In this document: in pieces, positions 31,035-43,518 of the stretch
How positions within the stretch are numbered: position 1 is the first letter of the stretch
Layout: each line of letters opens with the position of its first letter
Source of the DNA: Epinephelus fuscoguttatus
Lineage: Eukaryota > Chordata > Actinopteri > Perciformes > Serranidae
DNA length: 64,000 nt
Direction of reading: 5' to 3'
NCBI RefSeq assembly: GCF_011397635.1
Contig: NC_064761.1
Coordinates: 43,488,143 to 43,552,142, forward strand
The notes under the pieces: generated by a model
Database searches by the model: none
What the model saw: only the letters and a program-made list of their open reading frames with translations
What the model was told of the DNA's origin: nothing
Program-made: the position numbers and the translations under genes

Positions 31035-34000
31035 ATGAAGAAGTTTTTCGAGGACATAAAGAAGGACATCAAGTTTAAATCTGCGGGACCCGGGAAGAAA
31101 CTGACAGAGGACACCAGGTGACAAACTTTTACCTGCTGCCACAGCGCTCGAGCTAGCCACACAGCTAGCTGGCTAACGGCTGCTAACAGCTAGCTGCTGG
31201 TCATTAATGCTTATTGAGCCACTGTTAGCATGTCATAAAGCTAACCAGAACTGATAAGTGATTTTCACCGTATGTCAGGAGGTGTTTCGCGGGCTAACTG
31301 TCTCCTCCCGTCAGCTACTAGCTTATATAACATGATGTAAGGCGGCCAGCTAATTTCAGGGTAGTTAAGAGTTAATCCCTGAGCAATCTTATTTAGCTTC
31401 ACTAGCACTTAAGACAACCGACCAACTACTGACCAGAAGGAGGCTGCCTGTTTCTCTAACGTGTGGATAGTGTTGTTGTTTGCATGGTTTGGGAGTTGAT
31501 CGATGTTCCTCAGCTCAGTATCATCTTGTCATGACACATCAGGGCCGTTTAAAGGCTTGCATGTCTTTAGCATTGCTATTTTTAACCAGGTCAGATGTTG
31601 AGTGTGTGTTTGTGAGTCAACATGTTGAGATCACCCACTTACAGCTAACAGCCTCCTGATGTTACAGTCATTGGGTCCAAGCCCTCAGATCTGCCATGAA
31701 GACAGATCTCTTGACTTCAGACAATGATATCTCCACGTTGGTTGAACGATTTATTAGCAATCAAACTGCATCTGAAACACCCATCTGCCTTTGCGCTTTT
31801 GCAGTTTGAACTGTGAAGATAGCCTCCACCAATCTCTGACAGTGTTGCTTCACAACAAGAGACATATATAAATATTTATCATTATTTAAATCACTGGGAA
31901 GGCAGCTGTAAAGTGTGTTTAAGTGCTATACTAAGAGCTGGGGAGCAGAGGATCTTGGGGACAGAGATTTGAGTCCCAACGTGGAGCTACAACAACAACA
32001 TGTCTCTTCTGTTCTCGTTACACTGTAGTACCAAGCCCGAGGTGGTGCAGGGCAGCTCCAGTGCCAAGCATAATCGCTATGCTCCCAGCGAAGGATCCCA
32101 GAGGGCTGGAGCTGCTGCCCTGGCCAGGATTGAGCAGCATCAGCGGCCAAAGGTCCACACCTCTCAGGACGCCATCAGGAACCAAGGTGAGACAAATTAC
32201 ACCTCATCTCACATTAGTGTTTCTTACATGAGAGGCTTGGGGTGGTTGAGCCCTAATCAAATCTGTATTTATGGGCTGATCTTTGCTATCATGTCAATTT
32301 TACAAAGTAATATGAGCGTCAATCCAGTGCTGTTATCATTCATAGAATTTGTCCTCAAATTGTCTGATAGTTGTGGTCTTCTGTTGTACAGTCAAAAACA
32401 GCTATCCTCTTATCTTGAAACCTACTTACTCACCATAAAGGAGCCATTTTTAAAAGCTTGAATTTGCTTTGTAGAAAATAAATATTATAGTATGGACGAC
32501 TGGACAGCTTGGATTGCTTATTAATATCAGCCTGGTCCTGATGGTTTGAGGTTTTTATCAGTGCCTGTACAATCAGGTCGGATCATTTAGTTTTTCTCTT
32601 CGCTGCTTGTCGTAAAAGTAAAGTGGTTTTCACTCGGTTGCTGCTCATTCATTTACTTCTGGTGCCACAATATCAGCATTCACCCCCACATGAGGATTTG
32701 TCATTTTTCGAGTTTCGCCTCTCAGAGCGTACTCGAGGCACAGATGAGGAGCAGAACGCTATCATTTTTCCAAACGACTTTCGATCAGTCTGGCTGCTTT
32801 TCCATAGAAACAACACACTCTGCGGTTCAGCGCTGGGTCTGACCTGTGTAACGGCAGCAACAGAAAGTTTGCTTCCACTCAACTGCAGCAGCAGCTGGTC
32901 CTCTAGTCCATCGATCCGATCAGCTGTGTTCAATCCAACCACAGACTGATCGAAAGGAAGTCTTGACTGTGACGACCCCACGACTCAAACTTAACAAACT
33001 GCTGCTGAGGAATAAAATCAAACTGTGCTGTGTTCACAGAGTTTGATTAAAGAATACAAATGTTGTTTTCTGCTGCTGGTGATCTCCTGCCATTTTAAGA
33101 CGCTGGTTATTAGAAAAAAGACATAATTGCATGTTTTTCTGTATTTGCTTGTAGTGAAAAGAGAACTGGAGGCGGAGGCAGCTGCACTGGCTGAGAAACA
33201 AAAGGCAGATGAAGCAGAGGTGTGTACGACGGTGATTTGTTTGGTTAAATCAAGGTTTCTAAAGTGACACTATTAAGATAACGCTTGGCTCACAGTGATC
33301 AATATATATAGTCTGACGATATTGGTGAATGACAATTCTTTCCAGGGAGCCAAAGTGCCGTTGAAAGATCCCGCCATTCTCTCAGTGTCAGGTGTGTATT
33401 TCACCTGTCCGCTAACTGGAGCCACGTTAACTAAGAGTGAGAGGGAAGTACGCATTAAAGAGGCCATTTTGATGGTACGTCTGAAGATACTGTCACTTGG
33501 TGTTGTAGCTTGAATTAGAATGTGTTTGCAAAATAATAAACCTGAATGTGACTGCATGTTTTTCCACTGAGTGTTGTTGATTAAACGTGCTCTGTTTGTC
33601 CCGTCAGCGGTTTAAGGAGGATGCAGTCGAGGCGTCAGTTATGATGATTCACACATTCAACAAAGACAGAGAGAAAGTGAAGGCTGCTGTGGACATCATA
33701 AGCAAGTGAGATGCTCGGCACGGTTGATCATCACACTGACTCTGACTGTAGCTTTTGAGCTGTTTTCTACAGCTGTCACAGAGTTAAATGTCTCCAATGA
33801 TGTTGTGTCAACAGGTATGTTGAGAATATATGTAAGAATCCCACAGAGGAGAAATACAGGAAGATTAAACTCAGCAACAAGGTGTACCAGGTGAGTTTGA
33901 AACTGGGGTCTCTCAGTACTGTGGACCTCATCCCTCTGACTGTAAGGAGGATTTTTCTTTTCATTTCTTTTATGTTATTCCTCCTTCGGCTTTATTTCAG

Positions 34001-37000
34001 GAGAAGGTTCGTTGTGTGGAGGGCAGCAGAGAGTTCCTGGAGGCCCTGGGCTTCACGAGCATTATGCTTCCTGTCGACGGTCAAGGTAAATTAATTAGTG
34101 TCTTATCAACATGTTGTTGCCACAGTCAACAGATCATTTAAAAAGTCAGTCTTTCATTAACGTTCAGTCAGTTGTCACATATTCCGATGTGTGCTCGCCT
34201 TCCCTGGAGTTTAGAGGAGGAAGAGGAGTTCCTGGTGTTACTAGAGCACAGTCCTGATGCCCTGGAGTTGATGAAGGAGCGGAGGGATCGTCTCCAGAGA
34301 GGAGAGCCCGTCAGAGCTCAGCTGGACAGACAACCTCAAGCATTCAGATCCTCTCCCAACGCCCAACGCTTCGAGCTGCCGCCAGAATTCTACAACCTGA
34401 CAGCGGAGGAGCTCAAGAAGGAGCAACAGCAGAGGTACAGCCTCGAAGTTATTGGAACTACATTTATTAATTGATCTACTAGTACACACATTGAAATAGA
34501 AAATTAATGCATTTTTCTTCTCTGACTGTGGCAGTGATGCCTGGACAGTAAAGATCAGTATCTGACTCTTAACATCTGCATTTGCTTTTTTGAGTAACAC
34601 TGTCTGTCAGCGTGGGATTATGCAGCCCTGAGTCACTGTGCCTGATTAAATCTTGCACAAACATTACTCAAGTGTTGTAAAACAACCACAAACATGTCTG
34701 CACATCAAACGTGTTAGTTGTGGCTTGTGTTTCACCCTGTACCCTGTCACAGGCCAGATTTGGCCGTGGCCCATAAGTTGAGTATCACTGAGTAGAGGTT
34801 GACCCGGCTGCGATGAACAGAATGACAGAAGACAAGAGCGGATGTAACTGAGCTTGATTGTTAACACCCTCAAACACACTCATCAATAATGTATGATAAT
34901 GGATCCCTTCAGTCCTGCCCTGCCTCATGCGCTCCCTGGGAGCCTCTGGCCTTTGAAGACCAAACTGTGCACACCTCCCCAAAATGTGGTCCAAAATGTG
35001 CTGTTTGTCCATCATCATGTTAGGTAACCTGCATGTCTGTGTGTGTGTCTCTCTCAGGAGTGAGTTGGTGGAGAAGAACGCCATGCTGCGCACTAAAGCC
35101 ATGAGGGAGAAAGAGGAGCAGAGGGAGAGAAGGAAATACAACTACACCCTGCTCAGGATCAGACTGCCTGATGGAAACCTGCTACAAGGTGAGAGCCTCT
35201 GTTTAAAGTCAACTCAGAGCAGTACCAAACACAGAGTTCAGTGATTCAGTAAAGATGATGTGTGACTGCAGGGACCTTTTATGCGTGGGACCGGCTGCCT
35301 GTGCTGTTTGCGTTTGTACGGGAGTCCTTGGTGGACGGCTGGCAGCCCTTTGACCTCATCGCTCCCGGAAATCAGAAACTAAAAGAGTCTGAGGAAGTCG
35401 CTCTTGCAGAGTGTAACTTGGTGAGTTGAAACCACAATCGTGTCATGAAACTGCCCCACATAAAATAATGCATCTAGATTACAGCTTCAGTTAATGATGA
35501 GTCCGGTGACATTCCTCATTTTTCTGCCGTAAACAAATCTGACAAAAAGACTGCAGACTGTGTTGGTTCTACTAACAAGTGCTGCCCTGTTTCTCGGGGC
35601 CATAGATCCCTTTGTTGTCCAGAAACTGTCACAAACACACATTAGCCAGATCATTTCACTAGGTGACACGCTCCTTCACATTACCATGAACACACACTGT
35701 CGTGTATTTTGTATCAGTCCCACATACACACCATCCTGATGCTGTGAATAAATACACACGAGAACACCAAGTGTGTATTCATCCACTGCTGCAAATAGTC
35801 CCAACAGATGTTGTGTTTGCACCTGTTTGAGCAGTGTTTGCTACAACGAGTGCACAGCTGTTTAGGAAACCACTTCATCTTTTTAAAAATGAAAGTGGAT
35901 TTCAGGCCATTTATTTTTAGTAGCCAAACATGAGGTTGAGGCTCGGTGTCACAGGCGGGTTAGAGAGGTCGGAACGTTTTGCAGACAGACCAACACATAC
36001 TGTAGTTGGTTGTTTTTTTCATGGGATTGCTGACAATAAGAAAATAAAAAGAATTATCTATCGTACAGAAAGTAGATCTGACCAGGCAACCTGGTCAACT
36101 GGACATTTAGGATGTGTTCAAATCTTCCTTAACATGAAACATATCACTCTGCTATTTCCACAGCCAGTTTGTAACTTCCAGAGCTGAATTAAAAACCAGG
36201 AGGCCACAGTACAGAAACACAAATGGATCATTTCTTATCAGTATTGATAGTTTCTTTGGTGAATATGATTTATGCTGCTGAGAGACAGTTCTGTAACCAC
36301 AGTGGAAATATTGAAAGCACCTCTCTAGTGTAATTTTGCTTTATCAAAAAGGAAGGCTGCGGTCAAAACATGTTTATGAAAAGACACAAGACACACTTTT
36401 TTTAAACACTTTTCCTCGACCTCAACGGAAAATGTCTTGAAGTCAAGAAAACATACAAAGGAGAATCCATAAGGACTCAGGAAAAGAAAATCTGACTGCA
36501 CTGAAGTGGGTCTGCTGTTGTGAAAAGTTTTACCTCACTACAGCTGATGTGGTCAGACAAACACTGCTGCGTGTTGTTTAGTGAGCCGGTAAGTGATGAA
36601 AACTACAAATACAAGCTTTCTGCGTTGCATTTAAATACAGCAGAGGAGCAGAGTGAGGCAAGGACAAAGGAAAGGGCAGCGAGTGACTCTGAATCATAAA
36701 ACAAACCAAACACGTCCTGCTGCTTCCAAATCTCCTCTGACTCACTGCAGCTGAAACCAGCTGACAGAAGTTAAAATTAAAACCTGTGCGGCTGCGCTTA
36801 TCTGACACGTCAAACTTTACATTAATCTTACCTGCAGCTAAGACACTAACGGGTCATTTGATTCAGGTAGGAATATTTTACATTGACTAGTTTTGGCTCT
36901 GCGAACTTGTGTCACACATTTGATTTGAAACAACCAGTGTAGCATCAATGATAGAAATAAATGTGAGTTTTGCTGTCCTAATTCAAACCAACCTGTCGTC

Positions 37001-37160
37001 CTTACACATACAACCCGTCCCTGTATGTTTTTAGGTTCCTGCAGCTCTGCTCACATTTGCCTGGGACGCAGCTGTGCAGGCTGATATCGCAGCCGCAGGT
37101 GGAAAGAGCGCCACCCTCCTCAAACCGGAGCTGCTGGAAACCATTCGGACCCTGAGCTGA
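31035..37160 (+). CDS. ubxn6: UBX domain-containing protein 6 (UBXD1), eleven coding exons
   Basis: Cofactor of the AAA ATPase p97/VCP in endolysosomal and mitochondrial protein handling. Coding exons: 31035-31117, 32029-32186, 33155-33219, 33346-33474, 33608-33705, 33815-33890, 34001-34085, 34215-34434, 35058-35188, 35272-35420, 37035-37160. Every junction is AG/GT and the phases close to 439 codons plus TGA; I recall human UBXN6 as 441. The start MKKFFEDIKKDIKFKSAGPG matches the family N-terminus. Residues about 48-80 (AGAAALARIEQHQ, then TSQDAIRNQ) correspond to the VCP-interacting motif. About 112-235, from VYFTCPLTGATL through EKYRKIKLSNKVYQ to FLEALGF, is the PUB domain. From about 325 (KAMREKEEQR, YNYTLLRIRLPDGNLLQGTF) to the C-terminus is the UBX fold. 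It is head to head with uap1 and tail to tail with chaf1a. Leu, Ala and Gly codons are unremarkable and no frameshift is seen. Confidence 0.96.
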
Positions 37161-37990
37161 GCAGACGGACCGTCCCTGAACTCTCCCGGCTACCTCCCCC
37201 CTCTGGCACTGCGGGGGTGGGATTGCCCCTTTCAAATGACTAGCGATAAGTTTATTTTTACAAATGCTAACTTCAGTCAGTAGCAGTGTTAGACCAGGGG
37301 GCAACTTCACCCTAATGCGCTTGTTTTGCTGAGCATACCCTTCTCTCTCCATGTGGGGGTGACGTCCCCTCACAGACCGTCTCAGCAGCACATTTTACTG
37401 AAGGAAACACTACTAACAGATGTAAGGAGGAAGCAAGGACAGGTGGTCTTTTTGTTGCATCCTGAATTTACATGCTGTGTCACAGACAGACTGTGGCAGC
37501 AGCCGTCTGTGCTCTATCTATCCAGCAGTCAGCCAGTCAGGTATTCTTCATGTGGCATGTTGAGAGACCTTGTTTTAACTGTGTCGACACTTCCTCCTCT
37601 TGTTTGAAGTAAACAGTAAACATCTTGCTTACACAACAGTTGGATTAGCAGTGCGTCTGTACAGGCACGTAGAGGGAGATCAGGAGTAGACGAGCCAAGT
37701 ACCTCTGGTCAGATGCTGTTGACTTGTGTTGGTGTGTCGGCACCGAGCTGCTGGGTGTCTGTGCACTTGCTTTGACTTGAAATGCTATCAGTCTTTTGTC
37801 TGTCAACTGATGGTGGTCCAGTCTGATTTGATGTGATGTGAGTCTGGCTTGCCCGTTTGTCCTCTGCTCTGCAGTGGTGTTGCACTCCTTGTTGTACAGC
37901 TGACTTCTGATTAAAACTTTAAATGTGATTTATCTGTACGTTTATGAGCACAAGCCCAAATCATAAATAAAACACAGGTTCAGTGTGACG
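37161..37990 (+). other. ubxn6: ubxn6 3' UTR with AATAAA signal
   Basis: After the TGA at 37158-37160, about 800 bp of non-repetitive sequence without coding homology leads to a consensus AATAAA at 37966-37971; an ATTAAA lies about 55 bp earlier. Cleavage is expected near 37985-37995. The next convergent gene, chaf1a, ends 7 kb further on, so the transcripts need not overlap. Confidence 0.55.
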
Positions 37991-38029
37991 GATTTAGGAG
38001 GATTTAGTGGTGAGGATTGAAGATTGCAA

Positions 38030-38935
38030 CCAGCTGAAACTTATCGGTTAGAATTCCTGTTCAAGAGGTTTTAACCAGGAGCTGAATTATCCACAGAGGT
38101 CTCCTCAAATGGACCAGGTGATTTAAACTGGTAAAAATGCTGGAAAAAGAAGTTTCACGTTGCTAATCAGTGTTTCTCAGGTGCTGTTTGGCTCCTCACA
38201 GAGGGCTGCTCGCTCAGCACCTGCTAACGTGTGCTCACCTTTCTTCTCTGATAACTTAAGATCCAGTTGTTTTACTGGGAGCTGAATTCTCCTCCTCTTT
38301 AAAAACAGAGTGAAGCAGTTTCACCTTAAAAATCAGTTTCTTTAACACTACTTGGCACGGCAGGGCTGGAGCCAACTACTGCTAACATTTGCTGAGCTTA
38401 TTTCTGTGATAAGACCCAGATGTCTGATGACTAAAATCCTTCATCTGGTTAAAACTCAAAATGACAAAAATCTAAAATGTGTATTGAGAAACATGCCCTA
38501 AAAAGTCAATTTATGGCAGCGTCTTACAGAAAACCACAACCCTGACGCATGCACAGTATGATGCCAAATGACATGGACTGTGTGACTGCAATTTGTCTGG
38601 GTTTGAAAATTGTTAAAAATATTTGGGACAATGTAAAAACACAACTCGACAAACTATATAACATTTGTCTGGTGTTAAAAACACTGAATAAAACAGTTTC
38701 ACGTTACAAATCAGCGCTCTCTGATGTTGTTCGGCTTGTCGCAAACGGGCCGCTAGCTGCTTGATGACCTTTCTGCTGTGATAACTTCAGATCCAGATGT
38801 TCAGGAGGTTTTTACCAGGAGCTGAATCGTCTCCAGAGGTCTCTTCCTCTTCAGAACAAATGGACATGTTGATTTAAACCAGTAAAAACAAAACAAAAAT
38901 CAGCTTTTTACGATGTGGTTTGCCTCATCACGGAA
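38030..38935 (+). repeat. Degenerate direct repeats in the ubxn6-chaf1a interval
   Basis: The words CCAGGAGCTGAAT, CAGAGGTCTC, GATTTAAAC(TG/CA)GTAAAAA and GTTTCAC(G/C)TTNCTAATCAG recur at about 38075-38190, 38270-38340, 38690-38720 and 38815-38885. Order is similar, with many substitutions. An old, decayed duplication; no coding content seen. Confidence 0.5.
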
Positions 38936-40795
38936 CTGCTGCAAACTACAGTGGTCGACAAGAAAACACAAATGTCTCTATCTAGAGTCAGTGTTTGGTT
39001 TGTCCTTTCTGGGCTACTGTAGAAACATGGCAGCGCAACATGATGCTCCCTATGTCGATATAAACGGCTCATTCTAAATTTACAAAACCACAATTCTCAT
39101 TTTCAGCTGATTCTACATCGAAGAAAACAGAGTTATTATATCATATTCCATTTTGCCTGTATATCCCTCTACGTCCTTCACACTGAACCTTTAAATTAAG
39201 GTCATACACTCACGCGGTCCCCAATATATTCAGTTTATAAGTGTTAGCCATGTGCTGACAGTGTGATGGTGACTCTAATACCAAAATATTTTCTTGTATT
39301 TCAACTTTTAAGCACTTTTCGGGACTATTTAAACTTTATAAAACACTAAAGAGCGTCCTAGATGTAAAATGACAGATGTCGATCATGTGACTGTGTCCAC
39401 AGTACTCTAGTGATGAATGGTTTAACGCAGACGCTCGCTGCAGAAGCTTCATGTAACCAACTCGCTCCTCTGGCATGCAGGCAGGCATGATTTACATTTC
39501 TGTTGTTAAACCTGGCAGCATGGACTCGTGTTGTCTCGATGATGGTGGTTTTTATTCATCTTTGAGTACCTGTTTGTATCAAACACACTTCCTTGAGGTA
39601 AAAAAGGGTCTTTATTTCAAACAGAATGGGAATACGTAACAGTGTGATCCATAGCGCCTCCCAGCACACTGAGTGCAATGAGAAATCAAAGCTGTGTTTT
39701 AATTTACCCTAAAATTCTGTTAACTGTTTGAGATCCAGCCTTTCCCTTAAAAAGTGTCATTAGGTATGATAAATTAATTTTGGTAGTGGTTTTGTTGTGC
39801 ATGAATCTATACCAGGTAAATCTGTCAGAACCAAGTATAGTTTCTCGTGTTAGTGGTCGGTTAAGATGACAACAGCCTACCTCCCATCGCTCATGTCTGA
39901 TACATCCCAAGTGAGTCGTACAGAAACATGTGACTGAAACAGATCTTAAAGGGGCGGTTTGGGTTTTTTAAGCAGGGTTGTATAAGGTGCATATCCACAG
40001 TCAGAGTGTTATGTACAGCAGATGGCGGTCGACTCGGCACGCCTCCGTTTTGGAGAAGCAGGCAGCAGTACCGCCACTGAAGCTAAGCAATGTGCTGCTG
40101 CGAACAGGGGCAGCAGCAAGACTTGTTTTAGCCGTCACAAGAATTCTAGATTGGTTGATATGTGAGCTATATTTAAAATATTGTCTCTGCTTTACCTTGC
40201 TGTCAGAGAGCTGTTATCTGTGCGCCAGTCATTTTACCTCACAGATCACGGGAGCCGCTGGTGTAGCACTGCCTCGGTCAGTTTGCTTGTGTTCCTGTGT
40301 GATTTTGGTGTTAGGGTTAGTTTGGATTCATTAGAGGTCGTACACATGGCGCGTTTTTTACCGCCTGGAAAACACAAGGTCGGGCACTGGGTGCTACTTT
40401 TGTGCCTTTTTTGGGCCACGATCAAGAGGTGCAGCTGTTGAAATCCTGAGTGCAGAGCCGATTGTCTTCCAGAAGCTGCTTTTAAGTGTGTAGGCCTATC
40501 GTCTGTGGGACAGATGTGACGCTCTGAGTAGCCCTGCGCTAAAATGTATCAGACTGATATTTACAGAAGAAGGGAAAGATATCTGTTGACTGTGATTGGT
40601 TGTTCCTCGTCACATGACGTGCAGTGTGTGCTGCTGTGTTCCAAAAGTAGAACTTGTCTACTATTTATCTTAGAGCGCAGCTGTCGCACCCTAAAAAATG
40701 GGTGCTCAGGAACGGCGTTTGAGCACGCCTGCCACACGTCTACACTGAAAACAATGAATTTGAGAATGCAAAAAATTGGGCGTGTGTACGGCCTC

Positions 40796-41122
40796 TTAAA
40801 GGGATAGTGCACCCAAAAATGAAATTCCAGCCATTATCTACTCACCCATATGCCGAGGGAGGCTCAGGTGAAGTTTTAGAGTCCTCACATCACTTGCAGA
40901 GATCCAAGGGGAGAGGAGGTAGCAACACAACTCCACCTAATGGAGGCTGACGGCGCCCCAGATTCAAACGTCCAAAAACACATCATTGAAACCACAAAAT
41001 ATCTCCATACTGCTCGTCCGTAGTGATCCAAGTGTCCTCTAAAACTTCACCTGAGCCTCCCTCGGCATATGGGTGAGTAGATAATGGCTGAATTTTCATT
41101 TTTGGGTGCACTATCCCTTTAA
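40796..41122. mobile_element. TTAA-flanked foldback MITE, copy 2 (complete short form)
   Basis: Bounded by TTAA at 40796-40799 and 41119-41122. The left end AGGGATAGTGCACCCAAAAA and right end TTTTTGGGTGCACTATCCCT are exact inverted copies, and the match continues for about 80 bp to CTCTAAAACTTCACC. The TTAA duplication and terminal AGGG suggest a piggyBac-type non-autonomous element. The 160-bp core is shared with copies 1 and 3. Confidence 0.88.
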
Positions 41123-41464
41123 AGTCACACTACAAAACGAACAAACTGCTTGAGGTAGTGGCAGCTGAGCAACTCCCATGTTCTGCAAGGTAAAATTACT
41201 CGGGTAAAAAAGGAGACAAAGATGGAAAAAAAAAAAAAAAACGCTTTAAAATGTGGCTCTCCGATCGATCTCAGCATTACGATCCAGGGAAAAACTCGCC
41301 CCAGTATTTATGTGGTCTGCCTGTGACAAATGTAATGTGAGGTGGACATCAGGTCAGGGCAAAAAAAATAAAAAAGTGATGAGTGCAGAGCCAAGTCCAA
41401 AATGGTATTGAAGTATTCCTGTACATTGTAGGGAGCTGAAGTGAATCCAGGTCATGGTGATAGA

Positions 41465-41591
41465 AAGTGCGGTATCGTAGGCAGCTGGACTTGCTTGAGT
41501 TTCTTGAAGACGTTTCGCCTCTCATCCAAGAAGCTTCTTTATGTCAACGTCTTCAAGAAACTCAAGTCCAGCCACCTACGATACCGCACTT
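41465..41591. repeat. Hairpin with ~48-bp arms
   Basis: The left arm AAGTGCGGTATCGTAGGCAG onward to TCTTGAAGACGTTT is matched by the reverse complement of 41545-41591. Differences are two or three mismatches and a 4-bp insertion (TTGC). The loop contains CGCCTCTCATCCAAGAAGC, a motif of a dispersed fish repeat. Confidence 0.85.
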
Positions 41592-43179
41592 AAAGTGAAA
41601 ATGGGTTCATGAATCTCACTGGTGACCTATTATGAAGTCGAAGCGTTGTTTTTTGTTGAAGGTCGTCAAGTTCGCAGCCCTGACTACAGGTAACGGTAAA
41701 GCAGTGTAAATATTCTTAAAATAGAGCACATTTAAACTGATTCTTTTTAAGTAGCTGAAATGTTTTGCTGCTGCGCCCGTCTACAGCTGTACACTTCTGT
41801 GGTCGTGCTTCTGCCTGCTCCTCCAAAACTGGACGTGTGCTGACAGACATGTATTGTAAGAAAAAACTATGGATAACTACCTCATACAGCCCCACTTAAA
41901 AGAAATCTAAACCATCCCTTGTAACGGTAGAAATAATTATCACCACTTTAAACCAGCATTATTATTAGTAGTTGCACACCAAACCCTCGTCTCAACTGTA
42001 AAATCTGATCAACAGTCGCAGCATTTGTGAGGCCAAGTCGGCCATAAGCAGCATCTCTGTCCAGCACTGGCCCCACAGGTATTACATGAAGGGTGTAAAT
42101 GTTTCATCAGCATTGTAAGCTTATTAAAATGATTAGTGAGCAGTTGTGTTCTGTTGCTTTTTAACCTGCCTGTAATCAAGATGGCTTGCATTGCATCATT
42201 TCTTCTGTTTAATAAACAGAATTACGAGGCGAGTCGGTGTTTGATCTGTGCAGAGTGAAGCTCCTGTGCAAACACTAACACACCACGTACTGTACAGAGA
42301 CATATACAAGAAGCATCACAGTGCTGACGCTACTGAAAAGCTTCAGCTGAGAAATGTTTCTGTTGGACGTGAAGTATTTAAAGAAACACACCAGGACCTT
42401 TTTTAACAGTTGAGGCTCAGTGCATGTTTGTGAACATGTTGTAATATTTAACTGGTGAATGGTTCTGGATGCTTCACCTCAGACACCAAACACACATTAC
42501 CAGGTCAGAGTGTTTAAGGCATGGTGCATTTTAAAATGTGTTCACTCCCATCTGACCTAAATGTTTTGCACCAGTAAATCAAAAGCAACTTGTTCACCAG
42601 TTAATAAAAACTGTAGAGAAAAAATAAGTTGCTAAAATTTGTGATTGTGCTGCACGATATGCAAAAAAAGTCATATTGCAGTTTTGATATTGTGACAGCA
42701 GTGTGACTTTACAGGAACGTGATTCTTTCCATTTCATTTCAAACAAATATTAAAATGATGTGATTTTTACTTGGATCTGTATCAAGCAAGCACGTCCCCT
42801 CAATGTCTGGAATATGATTTATTAAAGTGGTATGTTGTGATCCATTTTACCTTTATCAAAAAAATGCAGCTCCTGCTCGTTGGCTGCCATATTACTGTTG
42901 TAATATTTTTATTAAACGTGCAGCTGTAATTTGTGACAGAACTTCTAAAAACGTTGACCATTGAAGGGTCACAGTGCAACCTGGCAGCACTGAAGGTATT
43001 CTAGATTTTTCTTTCTTTGAAATGTTATGGAAACAACTGCACTGTAGTACCAATTAAAGGCAAAGACAGCGTTGAGTTTCAATGAACTGTGACTCTGTAC
43101 ACAGCGCTCACGTGAGACGGTGAGACATGGGCACTGCGTTCATGTGTGTTCACGTGCTTTGGCTGGCACACGTGAGCGC

Positions 43180-43518
43180 AGTGCCCAGAGAGGCAGTCAG
43201 AGCTACAGGCTACAATGAGGCTAAAAACAGAGTTCAGATGAGGTTTTTCCAAACAACTTTTTATGTCGGGGCTTCAGGACACTTGGATCACTACGGACGA
43301 GCAGTATGGAGATATTTTGTGGTTTCAATGATGTGTTTTTGGACGTTTGAATCTGGGGCGCCGTCAGCCTCCATTAGGTGGAGTTGTGTTGCTACCTCCT
43401 CTCCCCTTGGATCTCTGCAAGTGATGTGAGGACTCTAAAACTTCACCTGAGCCTCCCTCGGCATATGGGTGAGTAGATAATGGCTGAATTTACATTTTTG
43501 GGTGCACTATCCCTTTAA
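43180..43518 (+). mobile_element. TTAA foldback MITE, copy 3 (right arm only)
   Basis: From GAGGCAGTCAGAGCTACAGG to GTGCACTATCCCTTTAA (TTAA at 43515-43518) this is almost identical over about 320 bp to 7120-7451. Only scattered differences are seen, for example GATGTG for TATGTG. The left arm is absent. The high identity of copies 36 kb apart points to recent activity. Confidence 0.8.

Larger units (their letters stand above)
39946..41924 (+). mobile_element. 2-kb element with ~150-bp inverted ends, carrying two nested foldbacks
   Basis: The left end TTAAAGGGGCGGTTTGGG, TTTTTTAAGCAGGGTTGTAT, TTTTGGAGAAGCAGGCAG and GGGGCAGCAGCAAGAC (39946-40125) pairs with the reverse complement of 41775-41924 (AAGGGATGGTTTAG, TTTAAGTGGGGCTGTAT, TTTTGGAGGAGCAGGCAG, GGGCGCAGCAGCAAAAC). 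TTAA at the left and GTAA at the right suggest a TTAA target. It contains the MITE at 40796-41122 and the hairpin at 41465-41591. Confidence 0.65.

Noticed and set aside
32673..32981. 102-codon antisense frame in ubxn6 intron 2
   Set aside because: Gln/Ser-rich with no recognised domain, no splice context and located between two ubxn6 exons; possibly repeat-derived.
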